Notes: generated by a model from the letters alone, not told the origin. DNA of 64,000 nt from Combretum micranthum (GCA_024138025.1 JAMXBD010000644.1:558001-622000); one strand, 5' to 3'; positions 36,511-50,700 are shown, numbered from the stretch's first letter. Numbers and translations are program-made.

Positions 36511-37117
36511 GGGCGCGCGCGTGAGAGAGAGGATTTGAAATTTGATAAAAATTTATTTATGTAGTAAAATGTAATAATTGTATTAATTAATTAAGAAACA
36601 AAATTTATTGGAAAAGAAAATTGTAATGAGTAGTTGTAAGGATGTAAGAATAGGGTATGGGTAGTGTGTAGTGTAGGTTATACTTGTGAATAGTAGAGAA
36701 GACATCTACTTTATCGGTTGTAACGAAAACACGGGAAAAAGGCTATCACTGTAATTTTTATAGCCCGGAAAATTATAAAATTGATATTTTTGAAATCCTC
36801 ATAAAATTACAGTTCTAATGAATATTCCAGAATATTTTTCTGAGTTTGTGGTCCCGAGGCACGTTTTTCCATAATTGAGCTCGGGAAGGCCTAGAATTGA
36901 AAAATTCCCTAATTTAAAACTTTCTAAGGTTTGAAATACACTTTAAAACAATAATTCATATTCATTTACTTTATAAAACTTCTTTTGTTATGAAACCGAA
37001 GGAAAGCCGGATCTAGGGTTTCTAAGCTCCTCTCACTAAGCTTGAACTAGACCGATATAGGGTTTCGTTCTCCGGTTTTCGAAGTTTATTCGATTACTAG
37101 GAAAGCTAGGGTATATA

Positions 37118-37983
37118 TTACAAGAACAAAAAAAAATAAAAAAAAATAAAAATTATGTAATGAATAATGATAGATCGTACTGAAAGACCCACTAATTACT
37201 GGTAGTACTGAAATACAGATAAATTTGCAAAATCAGGAAATTCTAGCTATTGAAAACTTATAAAACTAATATTTTAAAGATCCCTATAAAACATGTCTAA
37301 CGGCATTAATAACATATTTTTAATATTTCGAATCTCAGCGCGCTTTTCGAAGTCGGTACCTGACCGGATTGGAATAGATCGAAAATTCATTAATCTCATC
37401 TTTTTAGAGCATCTTAGACTTAATACGAACCGATTACACCTTTTTCCTCTTATTTCAACCCCTTGGTTTAGAAATACAAGACTGCCAGATCTAGGTTACG
37501 GAGTTTCTTAGGAGTTTTTGGGACTTAGGTCTCCCGGTTGACTTTTCGGTTTACACCTTTGCCAATTTGGAAACTGATATTTTATGCTTATATGACACGT
37601 CTGATTGGTGAGATTTATTTTAAGGTCGATTTCCATAAGTATTTAATATCTCACAACGTTCTCAGAATTCTTTGGATTGAGTTTTACTCTTGAAGGTTAA
37701 TCACTATTTGCTTCTTAATAATTTGTTTTAGGGCTCTATTTTACCCGAATTAGAAGTTGGAGTTAAATATACAATTGGTCGTACGTAGAGGTTTTAAATT
37801 GGAAGTATATTAAGTTACTACTTTATTTCTAAGGACTCTTGTTTTTCTCACGATTCAAAAATTTCTGGATTCGTTCGGGATTTGGGACTTATCGAAGTTC
37901 AGTTTTAATTCGGAGTGAATTTCAGGGTTTTATCTTCAAAGTTCATCCTCAGAATTATTTACTAAAATTTTCCAGGGCTTACA
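37118..37983 (-). repeat. Sense-5' extension of A5
   Basis: An 866-bp stretch homologous to 21650-22476 of A3 in the same position and orientation. Together they define an extended A subfamily. Confidence 0.6.
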
Positions 37984-38051
37984 CAGATAATTTCCAAGTC
38001 TTCAATATATCTAAACACTTCTCTCCTTCGATGAACCTGTAAACTACGAAT

Positions 38052-38151
38052 CTAACTCTCAGCTGGGTATTCAGGTCTACTATCGCCATCCCCCGATCAA
38101 AGATTGGATCATAACCCAAAAGGTCATATACAATGTCTTCATCACCTGTAC
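38052..38151 (-). other. Predicted acidic LTR exon (B2)
   Basis: The acceptor AATTTTAG leads to TGDEDIVYDLLGYDPIFD. A one-base change in a G run then shifts the frame, which would otherwise end YPAES-stop. It is about 100 nt from acceptor to stop, as in L0 and B1. Confidence 0.55.
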
Positions 38152-39535
38152 CTAAAATTTTATAGAGTGAGCTGCGAAGCCTAGTATGATAACTCTAATC
38201 CTTAAAAACAAATGCAAATGCACATGCAATATTATATATATATATGTATATATATATATCAAATGCACTAAGTCTAATGCAAGCAATCGATTTGTTATCT
38301 TTTTATATTCTACAAGTCAACATAGTTCAAAACTATGTATACTCTAGTCCCGAACTCAAAGTAACTTAGACTCCTCTTGAAAAACAACAAACTCTTGGAA
38401 AATAAGGTAATTATATACACATATGGATGAGTGGGTACTCCCCAAACACCTCCGTTTTCCCTAATTTTACTGGAATCATATCAAGGCATGAGTCCACTAG
38501 GGACAACCTCACACCAAGATCGTCAGGTTACCTCATCAATATCATTGTCTACCAGGTCTCTACTGGTCAAAGCCAAGCACAACCAATGCAGACAATTATT
38601 AAGCCGACTGGAAATTAGGTTTATTATGAAGTTCTGTTCCTACAACCAATCAAGCAATATCAAACTTACAAGCAAAAACAACAAGCAGGGATTGGTCGTA
38701 GCTTTCTTACTTTCAGGAATACAATTCAAATCCTCAAATTAGATATCAACAATAACAAAGACAACCCGAACTCTACAAACTCCTATATCAACACCAACAA
38801 CAATTCCACAAACTCCAAATATCCTATTACAACATATATATATATATACATCAACAGATATAAACACATTATCAATATATCCTAACGGACATGAATTCTC
38901 CAAAAACCCTAACTTGAGAAAAAATCTCCACTATTCGTACCGTCTACTCCGATCAAACTCCACAAATATCCTTAAGAACAACAATGAACCGCACAAAACT
39001 CCACAAACACCAAATATTTCACCAAAACCCTAATTTGCATAAGATAAAGAACATATAAGGATCATCTAATCATACACTGATTAACACCATCATAGAGAGA
39101 TACAACTTACCGATTTAGATCATCATGAACCAAATCTACATCTACCAAATTCAGATCTCACCCAAAGCTAGGGTTTCCTTTATGCAAACAACCACAAAGT
39201 CTTTAGAACTTGCATGAAATTCGCATAAAACTTATATGAGAACATTATACTTACTTGTTTAAACCACAAAACTCACTCCTTATCCAACCGAAACAGATTA
39301 AATTCGAGATCTTAATCCTTCCTACGTTTTCCTTCAAGAACACAGCAATACCCTAAAAGATTTTACATAAATCCAATAAAAACATGTTGTAGATGAATTA
39401 GGATCATTCACCTTTGATCAAACTCGCCTTAAGATAAAGCCTCAACATTTGGATATCAAGAACAGACCTTACACGCTCAAAAGAAGAAATAAAACGAAGG
39501 AGAAATGTCTGCTAAAAACCGTTGTTCGTGTTGCA

Positions 39536-39543
39536 TATTTATA
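39536..39543 (-). promoter_or_regulatory. TATA box of B2
   Basis: TATAAATA on the minus strand, immediately downstream in sense of the GC-rich block, as in B1. Confidence 0.6.
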
Positions 39544-39556
39544 GAATTTCATTCAT

Positions 39557-39858
39557 ACACCGGCAAATTAAATCCCTATGCCAGCGGCGTAGGATCTCTA
39601 GAAGGTGGCGTTCGACGTGCAACAAAAATCCTTCGCATTGTTCAAAACATCATACGTCGGCAAAACCTAAGGCAATGCCAGCGACGTTTGACTCCGGTGT
39701 TAGACAATAACGCTTTTGTTCCAAATCAACGCTGATAATCACACACATACACTCCGGTGTTCGACTCCAGTGTAAGAAAATTTGTGACTGTGGACATCCT
39801 ACACCGGTCTATACGCCAGGGCATACTCCTTTTAGAAGGCGGTGTTGGATCTGCAGAA
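39557..39858. other. GC-rich CCGG-repeat block in B2
   Basis: The counterpart of 8313-8586 in B1, with repeated atgccagcg, ccggtgt, acgtcggc and related words. It is more decayed than the D2 block. Confidence 0.65.
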
Positions 39859-41304
39859 AATTGCAGACATGCGCATTTTCAACAAATGTAATGAAATACC
39901 CCGAATTTTACCAACCTAAATTAAACATGTGATAATTAAATACTATGAAAATGTAGGTAATTTTTAATCTTATTTTAAATTTAACTTATTAATTGAATTT
40001 AGATAGTTTAGTCAATTGATTTTCATAAACTATAGAATATAATTAGATAATTTAATTAGTAAATGGACTTAATTGAAATTAGGAATTCCAATACCACAAA
40101 TACCCACTTCAACTTATCAAATTAACTCAATTTCCTTTTTCAACATACCAAGCTATTCAATTCCTTTCAATTATCGACTTGAAACCGATTTCTCAAGTTG
40201 AATTATCGAAATTCCTAATTCACTAAATTAAATCTTAATCTAAATTTAGATTAGACTCGAGTCAATAACCCACTAACTATATACCTAAGGTTATAAATAT
40301 CAAATGTAGTATGACCCGATTAATTTTTAGGGTCTATTAGATAGTAAACGATAGTTTAAAGATGAATCATTAGGATTGAAATATACGCAATAAAAAAAGA
40401 AACTGATTAATATCTACTAAACTAGAGCTCAAATAAAAATTATGAATATGTAATAACGAAATTTAGAATTTTCTAAGTATTTTGAGCATAATACCCTAAT
40501 TTGACCTATCGGGACTAGAAACCTTAATCGCGTAAGTGAGAAATTTGATAATTTAACATAATTAGAAATTATAATGGAATTTAATTGAAAATAGATATTC
40601 TAATGCATAAATGCCCAATCTAACCTATTAAGCAACATCAATTGGCTATTTCAACAAATTCAAATTAATTAAAACTTTTCAATTATCAAATGAACTTTAT
40701 TAATCAAGTTTAACCATCTAAAACCATAAATGTCCAATTTAGACATTTTAGCCTAAATTCGAACTCCTTAAATCTTAAAAATTTAAAACCAAATATTTTC
40801 GTTCAAATCTAAGCCCCTAAAACCCTAAATTCAGGTGAGATATTAATTTTTCTTTAATTAGATCTCCTAGACTTAATTTCTAATGTAATTAGCAAACTTT
40901 CTTTTCTTACTAAATCCATTTCTAATTTCCACGAATCCATAACCTAAAATCTCGATTCATAATCTAAAACCTTAAGCCCATTAACATAAGATTAAGCCCA
41001 ATTATGCAAAAATCAAGACCAAAAACCCATGCATCAAAGCCCATGAGGCCATGCTTATTCCATGCACCATTGCACACATTATAACAACATAAACTTAGAG
41101 AATTCCAATCATGTGAAATTACCAAATTGCCCCTTAAATATCTACAATGTGAACACAAAAAAATATCAAGTGTGTGAAAAGACCAAAGTAACCTTAACTA
41201 CTTCAAGAAGTTTTCTACACCTAGGAAAGGACTAAAATGCCCTCAATTAATCAAGCAAAATGACCAAAAAGCCCATAAACCTAAAATTACAATACTTAAA
41301 ATAC

Positions 41305-41312
41305 TATAAATA
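41305..41312 (+). promoter_or_regulatory. TATA box of C
   Basis: TATAAATA about 1.4 kb from the LTR start, followed by a pyrimidine-rich leader. Confidence 0.55.
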
Positions 41313-43604
41313 TACCCATTTAGAAAACCTTAATCCCCTACTTCTTCTAGCAACCCCAACCCCTAAAATCTCTCAAGAAATCACTCTAAAAACTCACAAT
41401 AATCCTATAAGAATTCTACAACAGTTCCTCTTTCAATCTAGCATCCAATAGGCCATGAAATTCATGATTTCTCTACCATCTAATCACTCAATTTCTTCCC
41501 AAATCTAATCTCTATTTTAACCAATTTCTAGGTGATTTTGAAGGCTAAAATAGAGGTTGAATCTAGGGAAATTAGCTTGAAGAAAGCTACATCAACTTAA
41601 GAAGTAGGGTAGTAATGATTTAGCTAATTATATCACAATTCAAGTAAGTAATGTAGTTTGATTAGTGAATTATATGATTGTTATATCTTTGTTGTTGAAA
41701 TTATTGTTAGATGGTGATATCAACATAGATTTAATAATAATAAGGTTTTGGGTAAATATAGATATATGTTGTCTTACAAACCGAATACCATAAATATATG
41801 TATAAATGTTGTTTTGATAAAATTATCATATATATAAAAATATAAGTATGATGTGTCTAATGCATGGTATATAATTAATCTAATATGTTGATTATATGTG
41901 TGTATTTGGTTTAGTTTTTAATAAGTTATAATGTTGGAAAATGAATCAAATGGACATATAAGCTTAATATTATATATAAAAGGCATGTTATGTAGTTAAA
42001 TTACTGAAATTATGATCAATATATGCATATAAGCATGTGAACATGATATATCATCTTATGGAATGTGGGTTTGATAAGTTAAACATGTTGATGAATTAAT
42101 TTATAATAATATAAGTTGCTAGAATTAATTATTGTATATTCTTTTGTGAAATTTAATTAAAATATCAAATGAAATTATTTTTGAATGAAATTTATAAAAA
42201 GGACATCTCAACATGTCTATATACAAACTGTAAATTTTCATGATTTTTGAAATACATTTACTATTTTTAAAAATTAAATTACAAAATAGCAAAACAGTGT
42301 TTCAGCAGTAGTGGCGTGAATTCATATGACCGAACGGTGACTTTTTCTCCTTCTTTTTCGGTGAAACTACAATGTTTGAAAGCTCGAGAAGTCTACTTTA
42401 ACAAGTACAAAGAACCATACAAAAATAGGTCGGGTTGATGGTCAAATTCGATTGAACCGATCGGTCGTCTCTGCCTAAGCCCTGCTATGGATAGTTTTGA
42501 ATCAATTAAAATTAAAACCATAATTAACTAATTAATTTAGGCCAAATGACCATATAATCATATAAATATATGTGTTAGAAGGAAGTTTACATAAAAATTT
42601 GAGCTTAAGAACACGTGTATAAGATAATAAACCGGTTTATTAAAGTTAGGGTGCACACTAGTTTTCTATAGGAAATGAAATGAAGGAATTTAAAGTAAAT
42701 TAATTCTAATCAAATAAATATGAAATAAATGTAAATAATGTGTTTTCATGTTAAATTATAAATATTAATATAAATAATTAATTATTTTTATTTTTGAATT
42801 TATTTAATAAAGTAAGTATAAATATAACATCATAAGATAGTACAAACATAATAGGAAACTAGTTTAGATTCTTAGTCCATTTAGATGTAAAAATAAATTA
42901 TAAATTACATAAATAGAATAATTATATTTTAATAAGTTGTTTTACTTAATAAAAGTTTAATAGATTGATTATAGGACATACTATAGAATTTATCATTTTA
43001 AATGACCTAATTACCATTTAGTAAACTTGACTAGTTTTTCAACTTGATTAGATAAAATTAATATAGATTTATTAACTAATATTAGCTTAGTAAATTCTTC
43101 AGAAACCAACAATTTATACTTAGCTATTAATTGATTAACACCTATATGATCATATTAACTTGAAACTGGCTTCGATTAATATGTTAGGTTAAACCTTAAA
43201 TGATAAGGAGTACGTAATTTCTAAAATATGATAGACCACGAATAATAAAAGGAGTATGTTGTTTCAAATGTATATTTGCTAGAAAACTAAGTGGTTAATA
43301 CATGTTTGATATAAGTTGATAATCGATTCAAATGCTTATATGAATTAATCTTTGAAGCAGATATTTGTTAAGAGTCTGCATTCTACTTTATCTTCTAGTC
43401 TATCTTCTGATTGTTCAAAGCACAGATTTTATACTAGGTACACAGTGACTTGTGTGTTACGTGCTAGGATAGGCATTTAAATGAACTAATATTTAAAGAC
43501 GACTTTAATAATTGCTTGTTGATTGTGCGTGGCCGTTTTTGAGACCTAGCCCGAGGGGCGACAATCTTGTTAGGCAGTGCCAGCACGGTAGTTAGATACT
43601 TAGG

Positions 43605-43622
43605 CCACCATGGGCATGGTGG
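43605..43622. repeat. 8-bp perfect inverted repeat
   Basis: ccaccatg and catggtgg separated by gg, in a GC-richer stretch (43530-43900) of C. Confidence 0.8.
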
Positions 43623-44034
43623 TATGGTGGGTAGCTGATAGGGGGAACGGTAGCAGCATAACGTTTACCTAGATCGGAGAGAAGTAATGTAGTGTGGTTC
43701 ACGTTTATGGGACCGGTTGAGCTACACTATATTATGGACCATGATGGGTAAAGATGCGTAACGGCTGTAACCCCCATACGAGGCTATTACTTGTAGAGGT
43801 GGGAGATATAGTATTCGGATTACTTATATCAACCATCTTAGCAGTTGCTGCTACTCAAGACCCCAGGTTCTCAGCGTGTTACGGAAGTGTGAGTGCTCCA
43901 CTATTGTTTGTCGCACTTTAATTTAAGGATATAAACTATTGGTTGTTGCTTTGCATATAGAATAAGCATGTGTCCATCTTGTGTGTGCTTGTGTTGCTGT
44001 CGTACTAAGCTTTGGCTCATTTCTTCTTTTTCAG

Positions 44035-44093
44035 GTGATGATTTGGATGCTTGTGATTATCGGGTATGGGATGACTCTAAAGGATCTTGTTAA
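44035..44093 (+). other. Predicted acidic LTR exon (C)
   Basis: A strong acceptor (ttcttctttttcag) is followed by GT and DDLDACDYRVWDDSKGSC-stop. Both the GT-GAY start after the acceptor and the D-Y motif match the exons of families A, B and D. Confidence 0.5.
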
Positions 44094-44198
44094 CAAGTTA
44101 AGTGCCTAGGAACGTTGAACTATTTATAGCAAAAGTTATTGTTCATCTTTTCAAACTTATAAATTGATGAAGGCATATCTATGAGCCCATGGTTGTAT

Positions 44199-44260
44199 CT
44201 TGAGATACCGGACACTGTGTACCTTGAGATACCAGACACTGTGTACTTTGAGATACCTTA
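44199..44260. repeat. 24-bp tandem repeat, about 2.6 units
   Basis: Units of cttgagataccggacactgt plus gtac, near the 3' end of C. Confidence 0.85.
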
Positions 44261-45764
44261 TGGTATGATATTTATTTATAAATGTTTGTCTACCCACAAA
44301 AGTAGCTTATTTAAAAATCATTTTGGGATATTTACTTTATTATGGGTCTACTCCATAAAGTAGCCTATTCGGAAATTATTTTAAAGAAATGTATTTCTTT
44401 TCCGCTGCAACTCCAGTTGCTTTCAAAATCCAATTCAACGATTTCAGAATCTAAAATTTGTTTAGTAACGATCACGATAAACTGTAGATTAGGTCAGCCT
44501 TAACGTATAATACGTAAGTGTTATACGTGGCGGCTGACACGCCTTGAACCAAGTTTGGGGCATGACATGTAAATCCAAACACAAATTAAACTTACTTAAC
44601 TCATCTTTTGACATTCCTCTTATCTTATATCATCTCATGATTGTCCATTCAATTTGTATGTTACAATAATAATATGTACATAAGCAAAACAACATAATAG
44701 TAAAATCACATAATATGAAATTTATTCATGAACATGAACAAGAACAAAACATGAACATAGTGTTGCTTCTATAACATTTGAATGTTTAAGAAATATACAC
44801 CATGGTTATGTTAAGTTACATGACACGGTAGAAGGATATGGGCAAAAACATTTACCTAAAGAGAAAAATATGGAAGTGGCAGTGTAGAGAAAGTTTGGAT
44901 AGTATATATGTGTGTAGTAAGTGTGTAGAAAAATTGGGTAGTAAAGAGAAAGAAAAGAGAGATTTTTGGAAGAGAGCATTTGTGGAGAGAATTTGGAAGA
45001 GTTTTAGTATGGTAAATGAATGTGTGAAAGAAATGGAGGGAGATGGGGTATTATAGAATTTTTGGAGTGAAAATTGTGTGAATTAAATAAATTGAAAAAG
45101 AAAAATAAAATGTTTGTGTGTGTATAGCATGGCCAGCGTGATCATAGAGAGGAGAGAGAGAGAGATTTTTTATTTGTTTTGTATTTTTGTTAATTAAAAG
45201 TAATAAGATGTGAGGTTTGATGTGAATGAAGATGTATGAGAAAAGTAAAATGTAGAAATATGTATGGTAGAGTGTAGGAATAGGTGTAGAAAAGTAGAGA
45301 GGGGTGAATGTTAATGAATGGTGTAGAATAGTACTATGAATAATAGATAAGACAATTTAATATAGGTAGTAATGAAAATACGTGCAATTAAGCTATATTT
45401 AATATTTTTAGATACTGAAAAATTATACAACTAATATTTTTGAAATCCTTGTATTTTTACGAGTCTATTGGTATTATCAGAATATTTTTACTGTCGGAAT
45501 ATCATGGCACAATTTTTGAAAATCGATCCCGTTCGGATCTGAAAGACACAAAAAATTATTGAATATGATATTTTTATGCTTCCTTATATTATTACGAACT
45601 ATTATCCACTATAATATCAATTTTTTGTTTCGAGATTAAGAGCACAAGATTACTAGATCTAATCTACTTGGGTTTGATGTATATTTTTTGACCTTAGGAT
45701 TTCTGGTTGACTTCTGGTTTAGGGTTTAAGCATAAACCATAGCATAAAATCTAGGGGGATTACA

Positions 45765-47712
45765 AAAGGGTTGGATTTTAATTTAAAAGGATAATTTATT
45801 ATTATTATTTCCATCTAATGTGTTATCAACTATGGCATTTAACGGGTCTTTAATAACAACATTACTAATTGTTCGTTATAGTGACCTAAAATGCACCGCT
45901 GAGGCAAACCTTTTGACCTTTTTTAAACACTTAAAGAGTTATAACCAAAATGAACTTATCCCTAAACGTTTTGACCCACTTGTAATTTACTCAAAAAAGA
46001 AATGAAGTCTAAAAAAATGTATTCCCTTATAATAATTGATGTAAATAAATCCAACATACATCTATTTCATCCTCTTTTAGGTAAAAGGGAACTTTTTTAA
46101 TAAAACAAATTATAAACTATTTGCATACATTTATTGTCTTTTGATAAGAAAAGATTTATATTGTATAATTACTGTTTTATATTTTTTCTTTTCTTTACAT
46201 GTATTTTTAAGGGTTGTTTTTTTTTTTTTTTTGGTACTTTTAAAATAAGTTAGTTAAGATTTATTTTTTAGCATGTACATAATCTGCGTTTTGATATTTT
46301 AGCAATTAAGTAACTCAAGTTTTATTTTTTATAATTACATGACCTGTGTTTTGTACTTTTACGAATAAGTTACCTTAGTTTTGATTTTTTAACAAATACA
46401 TGTTAATAATAAATTAGGGATACATGGCTTTTATTTAATTTTTTAGGTTGGGGCTTTTTCTCATTAATACTTAATATTATTAAATGGATTTAAAAAAGAA
46501 AGGCCACGTGTCCTAAATATTATCAACACAAAATAACAAAATACAAATCATATATTTATCAAACGTCTTATTTATTTGCAAAGAAAAAAAACACAAAACA
46601 TATATTATGTATTTGTTAAAAATAAAACTCAACTACTTGATTGCTATAATATCAATACACCTGTTATATCATAAAAAAAAAGTTATATCATTTGTTTGTA
46701 AAAGTGTTGTAATCTTATTTTTGTAATTAATTTCTTAAAAACTATTTTATATTAATAATTGTAAATATACTCTATGGCCTAAAAAATTGTTTTATACCCT
46801 AATAACTCGTTCATTTACATGAATAGCTATTCATTACCTTTTCATTCGACGTAAACGCGCTATTACAGTGTTCACTTGAGGAGAATGACAATTAATAATA
46901 AATTGCTATTATGTAAAATGATGAATAACAATTTATATTCCTATCCTCATGAATTGCCATTAAATAGTTTATTTTTTAATTTTTTCACAAATACCCATAT
47001 CTCGAAAATATTACTTATATAATCATCGTCTCTTCGTAATAAATATAAGAGGCATTATACATATTTTACATTTTATTATAATAATTACTTCTACTTTTTA
47101 TATTAAGTGGATATTATAATAGCCATTATAAGTAGTTTTTATGGTCTAGTTAATGGGACCATCCAATCATCAAAATAAATATAATAAATAAAATATTAAC
47201 TACTGATTCCATTACGATTGAGTATGTATGAGTATTGAATGGTAACGGACTGATTCTATTAAAATTAATGAATTAAATCATAAAATTTTTTAATCCTATT
47301 ATATTATCTTTGAATTGGAATTTTATTTTCTCGTTATTTCATACTGAGAAAGGGACGAGTCCTAAATATAATATGCCCTGCACTTGACTTGCAGGTTTGT
47401 GTTGCTAGTGGGAAATTTACCCGCCCAGTTCCTAGGGATAACAGTATGAAGCTGCGGCTGCATTTCTTTATGCTGAACAGAAAAGGGAATAAAAAAATAT
47501 ATTTTAATAAATAACTATAAAAATAACATATGAGCAAATAAAGAGGCGAATTTATTGGTGGCGGAAATCCTTTTTTAAAGAGGAGTTCTAGTTCAATAGT
47601 GATTAGGTTGATCTTTTAATTATATTATTATATTTTTTTCGTCATGCACTTGTGTGTTACAAAATAGATTAACCTTTCATCAACCTTAGCTTCTTTACTC
47701 CCTAGCTTAAAA
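45765..47712. other. AT-rich intergenic DNA upstream of the host gene
   Basis: No convincing coding region. It holds a T run at 46217-46232, a 60-bp tandem repeat and long AT-rich stretches. A weak TATA-like run (attatattattatattt) near 47617-47637 could serve the gene that starts at 47713. Confidence 0.5.
46231..46407. repeat. 60-bp degenerate tandem repeat, three units
   Basis: Units start at 46231, 46291 and 46351, each with the pattern tttg-tacttttaN-aataagtta, then ttattttttA and acatga/acataa. Confidence 0.75.
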
Positions 47713-50700
47713 ATGGGTGAGGCTTTGTCTGAACTCGAGCAAGTTCTTAGCTCCAAAAAGGTACATACATATCTTCTGCCTTCCTCTATATATGTATATA
47801 TTCACATTGTCATCCTTAATGACGTAGTACAACAGTCTTTATCATGTGTCAAGATTAATAGAGAGATGGATCTTAGGTTTTTAGGTTTAGTATTGATTCT
47901 CAATTCCTCAATGACAGTAAAGATTAATGGATTCTAGGTTTCTAGGGTTGATTTATTGTTTCCAAGATTGGAAAATGAAAATTACCCCTAAATGTTGCGC
48001 CACTGATTAGATGAGAAAAATGAATTTCTTGCTAAAAGAATGGAAATTGCTCATCAATTTTGGTATCACATCAACTATTATCAGTGGGCACCGATCACGG
48101 TTGTTCTGTCTGCCAACTCCGACTGCTGGCTGCTGACTCTTTAATAGCAAACACAAATGAAATTTATTCTACTTGAAATAAATGCCACCTAAGTCCCTGG
48201 AAAATGTTTGAAATACTATTGCTTTATCCTTGGGTGGGATTAGAGTTCAAATGCAAAGATTATGGAGTAGAAAAGGGAATAACTAGTCCAGTGTAGTTAA
48301 AAAAAATAAAAAGGATTTATTTGCTGTGGCAAAACATTTCTTTGGCCATTTGAGAAAATGGTGGAGGTAGGCTACACTTGTAGGCGACTTTATCCTTGCA
48401 GTTTCATGAAGAGACTGTTTCGACACTCATCCCCTCACATTTTGGTCATGAGAAGAATAGCTAAGTTGTTGTACATGGCTTGCCCTTAATAATTGAAATG
48501 TATTATTTGAAAAGGAGAAAAAGTAACTTTATGTAATGAACCAAAATGTCTTGGGGATATTTCGAGCGATGAGGCTTCTATTGCTTGTTGTGCAGTGTGA
48601 TAATAAGTTTCCTCATTGAGAATTGCTATAGGGATGGTGAAGGAACTTCTCTAGGCTTAAGAGTGTTCATGATATGTTATGCAGGAGCCACTGACCTCTC
48701 AAGAAGCAAATATTCTTAATGGATGTAAATCCAAAGCCATTAGGGCTTTCTCTGCAGGTGCCATTGTCGGAGGTGCTACCGTTTGGGCAGGTTGGTGAAT
48801 TTTTGGCAATTGGTTAAGGTCTGTTATTCTTATTGTATCATGGAAGTTAGCTTATTTTTGGTATTATGCAGTTTGTTGGGTTATGATTTTGTGGTTGCTT
48901 TATACTTGTTTACAAGTCATAATACTGTACTTTGAAAAAGCAGTGATTACTTCTCAAAAATTATTTATTAGAAATTAAATATCAGAAATTACTACTTGCA
49001 TTTATTTGTTCTAATGATTTTGATAAGCATGGTGGTTCATGTCTGCTGTATTTCTACCCTTCTCTTCTTTTTTCTTTTTACCTCTTATGCTTGCACCAAA
49101 ATGCATTGGGAAAAAAATGTAAATCAGATTCTGTTGAAGTTAAATTAACAATTCTAGTGTATGTTACAGAAATGAAAAGTTACAAGTGTATGCTTAAAAA
49201 ATGAAGCAATTGTAGAAGCCTTCATACAATTGAATCCTCTTTGCTCAGCATCACAAAGCTGATGCTGTTTTATCTTTCATTTATTTGTTAGTATTGAATT
49301 CTGCAATTTGATACTTTGTTTCATGATGTTTTCCATGTCTTCAGTTGCAGGGAAATTGGGTAGGATCCTCTGCTACAATCTTACTGCAGGTAAAAAGAAA
49401 GTGTCTGCTGCAGCATGTATGTACCGGGGACTTAAATAGGAAGCCATTTTTTTGGCATGATGTACACATTACTTTTGCCTTTCCTCGTAATGGTCTCTTC
49501 TCTATTTTTTTTAGGAGCTGCTGCTGCTTGTGGCCTGTGGAGTTTTGGCCAATCGTTAGATTCCTCTTTAGATCATATTCTCACACTAAAGGGAAGCCGT
49601 ATGCAGAAGGAACTAGCAAACATGTACAAATATGCCCCTTCTGCACTTTATTTATTTATTTTTTAAATGAATCCCTGCTTTTGTCATCATTGGATATTGT
49701 CTCGAATGTCAGGATAAATCGATCTTCTGTTCCAGTTTAGTATATTAGGATATTATTGATATTGCAGGTAGGAATGTTTATTTTAGGAAAGTTAGTATGG
49801 AGAGGCTTGTATAAACATACTATTCCTATGAGATATAAATCAAGGTAGAAGTATTTGATTACTTTACTTTTGTCTTTACTATTCTTGGTTATAAGATTGG
49901 AGGTTTTTTTTCTTAACAAGCCCTCAAATCTTAATTCCCCATAGGTTAAAGTGAGAAAGTATGAAACTAGAAGAAATGGCAAATCAATCATAATTCACTG
50001 GTCGTTTTTTATTTTCAACTAGATCCATTGTCTGGGCCATTACACATGGGTATTAGCCACCTGTCATTGGATATTTGATGGAACTTCAAAACTTAGTTGG
50101 CTCATGTCTTGAGTGGTGCAAGGAGATGCCAACAGCAGGTGACAATTTGGAGCAGCATAAAGTGGTTTCCTGACATTGGCCATTGGTGTTGTTACGTAGG
50201 AGATCTGTCTGACTGGAGGTGTGTTTGGGGCCATTGGATCGGGGTCACCAAAGGCCTATCTTGAGGTTCATGCATGCCAAGAGGCTTGGTTGTTGGTTTT
50301 GTTTGTGTTGTGTCAGGTGCTGGTGGTGATGGCATTTCTATTGCAAGATTGGGAGGAGAGATAGTGGTGAGACTCATGCTAATATCGTGAAACAAACTTG
50401 GAGGTCTATTTGGTGTTATGGTATGACAAAAGGTGCTGACCATGGCGTGGACTGTGGTAACTGGCATTAGATTACAGCAAGAAATTCCAGTGAGGTATTG
50501 TGAATCTAGATTCGAAGGTCCTTTCTTCCACTATATGCAAAGTTGGATTTTCCCACTTATGATGGAACTAAGGACCCTTTAGGATGATTTAAATGGTGTA
50601 ACATTTTCCTTTTGTGCCCAAGTAACGGTCATGATTGATTTGGTCAATTTGGCTTCTTTCCACCCCTTGGGGGAAGTTTGGTTGTGGTTCAACCTGGTGG

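Larger units (their letters stand above)
33557..37983 (-). mobile_element. Family-A solo LTR (A5), extended form
   Basis: On plus it starts tgtcacgccccaaagtgtgc and ends ccagggcttaca, with flanks caaat and cagat (one mismatch) inside B2. It is 4427 bp with sense minus. It carries a clean 33-bp tandem array, an e3 exon, a G56 run and the same sense-5' extension as A3. No gag-pol is present. Confidence 0.85.
39892..44567 (+). mobile_element. Family-C solo LTR
   Basis: It starts tgaaataccccgaatttt and ends tttggggcatgaca, with tgtaa immediately on both sides (perfect 5-bp target duplication in B2). It is 4676 bp, AT-rich, with no gag-pol. It has a TATA box at 41305 and an acidic exon at 44035, placed as in the other families, so it is a solo LTR of a related family. 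Confidence 0.88.
33022..44665 (-). mobile_element. Family-B solo LTR (B2), hosting A5 and C
   Basis: On plus it starts tgtaacactctaaaataagg and ends tttgtatgttaca, with ataat on both sides (perfect 5-bp target duplication in A4). Removing A5 and C leaves about 2.5 kb, matching B1 in reverse. Its sense is minus. It contains the acidic exon at 38052-38151, a TATA box at 39536 and the GC block at 39557-39858. Confidence 0.9.
26759..45764 (-). mobile_element. Family-A solo LTR (A4), hosting D2 and B2
   Basis: On plus it starts tgtcacaccccaaagggtgc and ends ctagggggattaca, 19 kb apart, with aaagg immediately on both sides: a perfect 5-bp target duplication. Subtracting the nested D2 and B2 leaves about 3.9 kb, the normal A size. 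Its sense strand is minus. A TATA-like element lies near 45048 and exon e3 at 31318-31387. No internal gag-pol is present. Confidence 0.9.

Noticed and set aside
39887..39891. tgtaa as the first bases of LTR C
   Set aside because: The same five bases follow the other end at 44568-44572, so they are the target duplication and the LTR starts at 39892.
47334..47537. 67-codon minus frame upstream of the host gene
   Set aside because: Low-complexity hydrophobic sequence with no recognisable motif or splice context.
49345..49740. 131-codon open frame
   Set aside because: It starts at exon 3 of the host gene but then reads through the intron; the spliced frame explains the region better.
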